From an uncultured Psychrobacter sp. (lineage in GTDB: Bacteria > Pseudomonadota > Gammaproteobacteria > Pseudomonadales > Moraxellaceae): a DNA stretch of 64,000 nt. A model generated the notes under the pieces. The model was not told the DNA's origin. It made no database searches and worked only from the letters and a program-made list of their open reading frames with translations. The position numbers and the translations under genes were made by a program. The number at the start of each line of letters is the position of its first letter. Within the stretch, counting starts at the first letter, position 1. Location: positions 62,001-126,000 of the forward strand of contig NZ_CANMRN010000007.1 in the NCBI RefSeq assembly GCF_947500265.1. Direction: 5' to 3'. Positions 63,481 to 64,000 of the stretch are shown one piece after another.

Positions 63481-64000
63481 ATGATTCCAACGACGACCTC
63501 ACCAACCGATTCTCATACCGATACCGCCTCTAGTTCCTCATCCACTAATGACTTTATATTAACGCCACCTGCTGTATTTCCGTTTAAAGAGCAGCAGCTA
63601 ACCGCCCGTGCCCGTATCACTGAGCAGATGGCATCACGCATTTTGATGTTAGACGGTGCCATGGGTACGCAGATTCAGACCTATAAGCTAGAAGAAGCGG
63701 ATTATCGTGGTGAGCGTTTTGCTGATATTGACCAAGATGTACGCGGCAACAACGACCTACTGGTACTGACTCAGCCGCACATGATCAAAGACATTCATCA
63801 CGATCATCTGCTGGCGGGCGCTGATATCATCGAGACCAATACCTTTAACGGTACGCGTCTGTCGATGGCTGACTATGACATGCAGTACCTAGTGCCAGAA
63901 CTAAATAGGACAGCGGCCAAGATTGCTAGAGCAGCGGCGGATGAATTTACCGCAAAAACGCCTGAGAAACCGCGCTTCGTTGCAGGTGTTGTGGGTCCGA
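63481..64000 (+). CDS. metH: Cobalamin-dependent methionine synthase (partial, N-terminus)
   Basis: Frame starts with ATG at 63481 and runs off the right edge. After a Ser/Thr-rich leader of about 40 residues the homocysteine-binding domain begins: [43 protein letters not shown] and [22 protein letters not shown], diagnostic of MetH. The N-terminal leader is longer than in E. coli, so a later start is possible. The cobalamin and SAM domains lie outside. Confidence 0.93.
   Translation, partial: MIPTTTSPTDSHTDTASSSSSTNDFILTPPAVFPFKEQQLTARARITEQMASRILMLDGAMGTQIQTYKLEEADYRGERFADIDQDVRGNNDLLVLTQPHMIKDIHHDHLLAGADIIETNTFNGTRLSMADYDMQYLVPELNRTAAKIARAAADEFTAKTPEKPRFVAGVVGP

Overview
The window is a chromosomal stretch of a Psychrobacter-like gammaproteobacterium (Moraxellaceae). 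This is inferred from protein sequence character and from gene order: a standard S10 ribosomal operon, mreB-mreC-mreD-maf-rng directly upstream of it, trpF-trpB-trpA-accD-folC-SPOR in one direction, GatCAB, and the general moderate-GC codon use. No database search was possible.

Layout. 1-4373 (minus): S10 operon from rpsJ to a truncated rplP, with a promoter candidate at 4660-4687. 4784-10124 (minus): rng, maf, mreD, mreC, mreB. The mreB-mreC gap holds a perfect 13-bp inverted repeat and one copy of a 108-bp MITE-like repeat. 10816-14425 (plus): gatC-gatA-gatB, then tRNA-Pro(GGG). 14500-17640: an AT-rich coiled-coil gene of a type usually seen in mobile DNA, a small ORF, and DUF1853 and DUF2726 genes. 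17892-25331 (minus): cell-envelope SPOR/LysM protein, folC, accD, trpA, trpB, trpF. 25533-34079: photolyase, DUF4230 protein, proS, queF, an ABC-2 exporter pair and a cytochrome c5-like protein.

34492-53132 is an integrated island of about 18.6 kb in tRNA-Arg(CCG). A 19-bp direct repeat of the tRNA 3' end marks both borders, and a 24-bp perfect repeat near each end probably represents integrase arm sites. The left part is a mobility/replication module: tyrosine integrase, coiled-coil protein, AlpA-like regulator, HTH protein, small ORFs, DUF1376 protein, DnaB-like helicase and a repeat-rich non-coding tract. No capsid, terminase or conjugation genes are visible, so a phage-satellite-like or replicating integrative element is likely. 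The right part is a minus-strand defence operon: hsdM, hsdS, a secreted protein, a decayed hsdS 3' end, an Mrr-like nuclease, hsdR and an unrecognised 415-aa protein. Facing it is a 33-aa Gly/Asn/Ser/Trp-rich ORF. A DUF1311/LprI-like secreted protein lies next to the right border.

53256-64000: a second copy of the MITE, a membrane-anchored hypothetical protein, a SIRT5-like sirtuin, adenine deaminase, a lemA-TPM-TPM operon, a Na+/alanine symporter, two fasciclin lipoproteins with a decayed third copy between them, and the start of metH.

Most interesting: (i) the 33-aa ORF facing the 415-aa unknown gene that ends the restriction operon; (ii) two coiled-coil genes, one inside and one outside the island, with matching GTG starts and a shared leader that forms two nested stems with compensating base changes; (iii) the hsdS 3' remnant flanking a secreted-protein gene; (iv) the A/G-rich repeats after dnaB that may be an origin.
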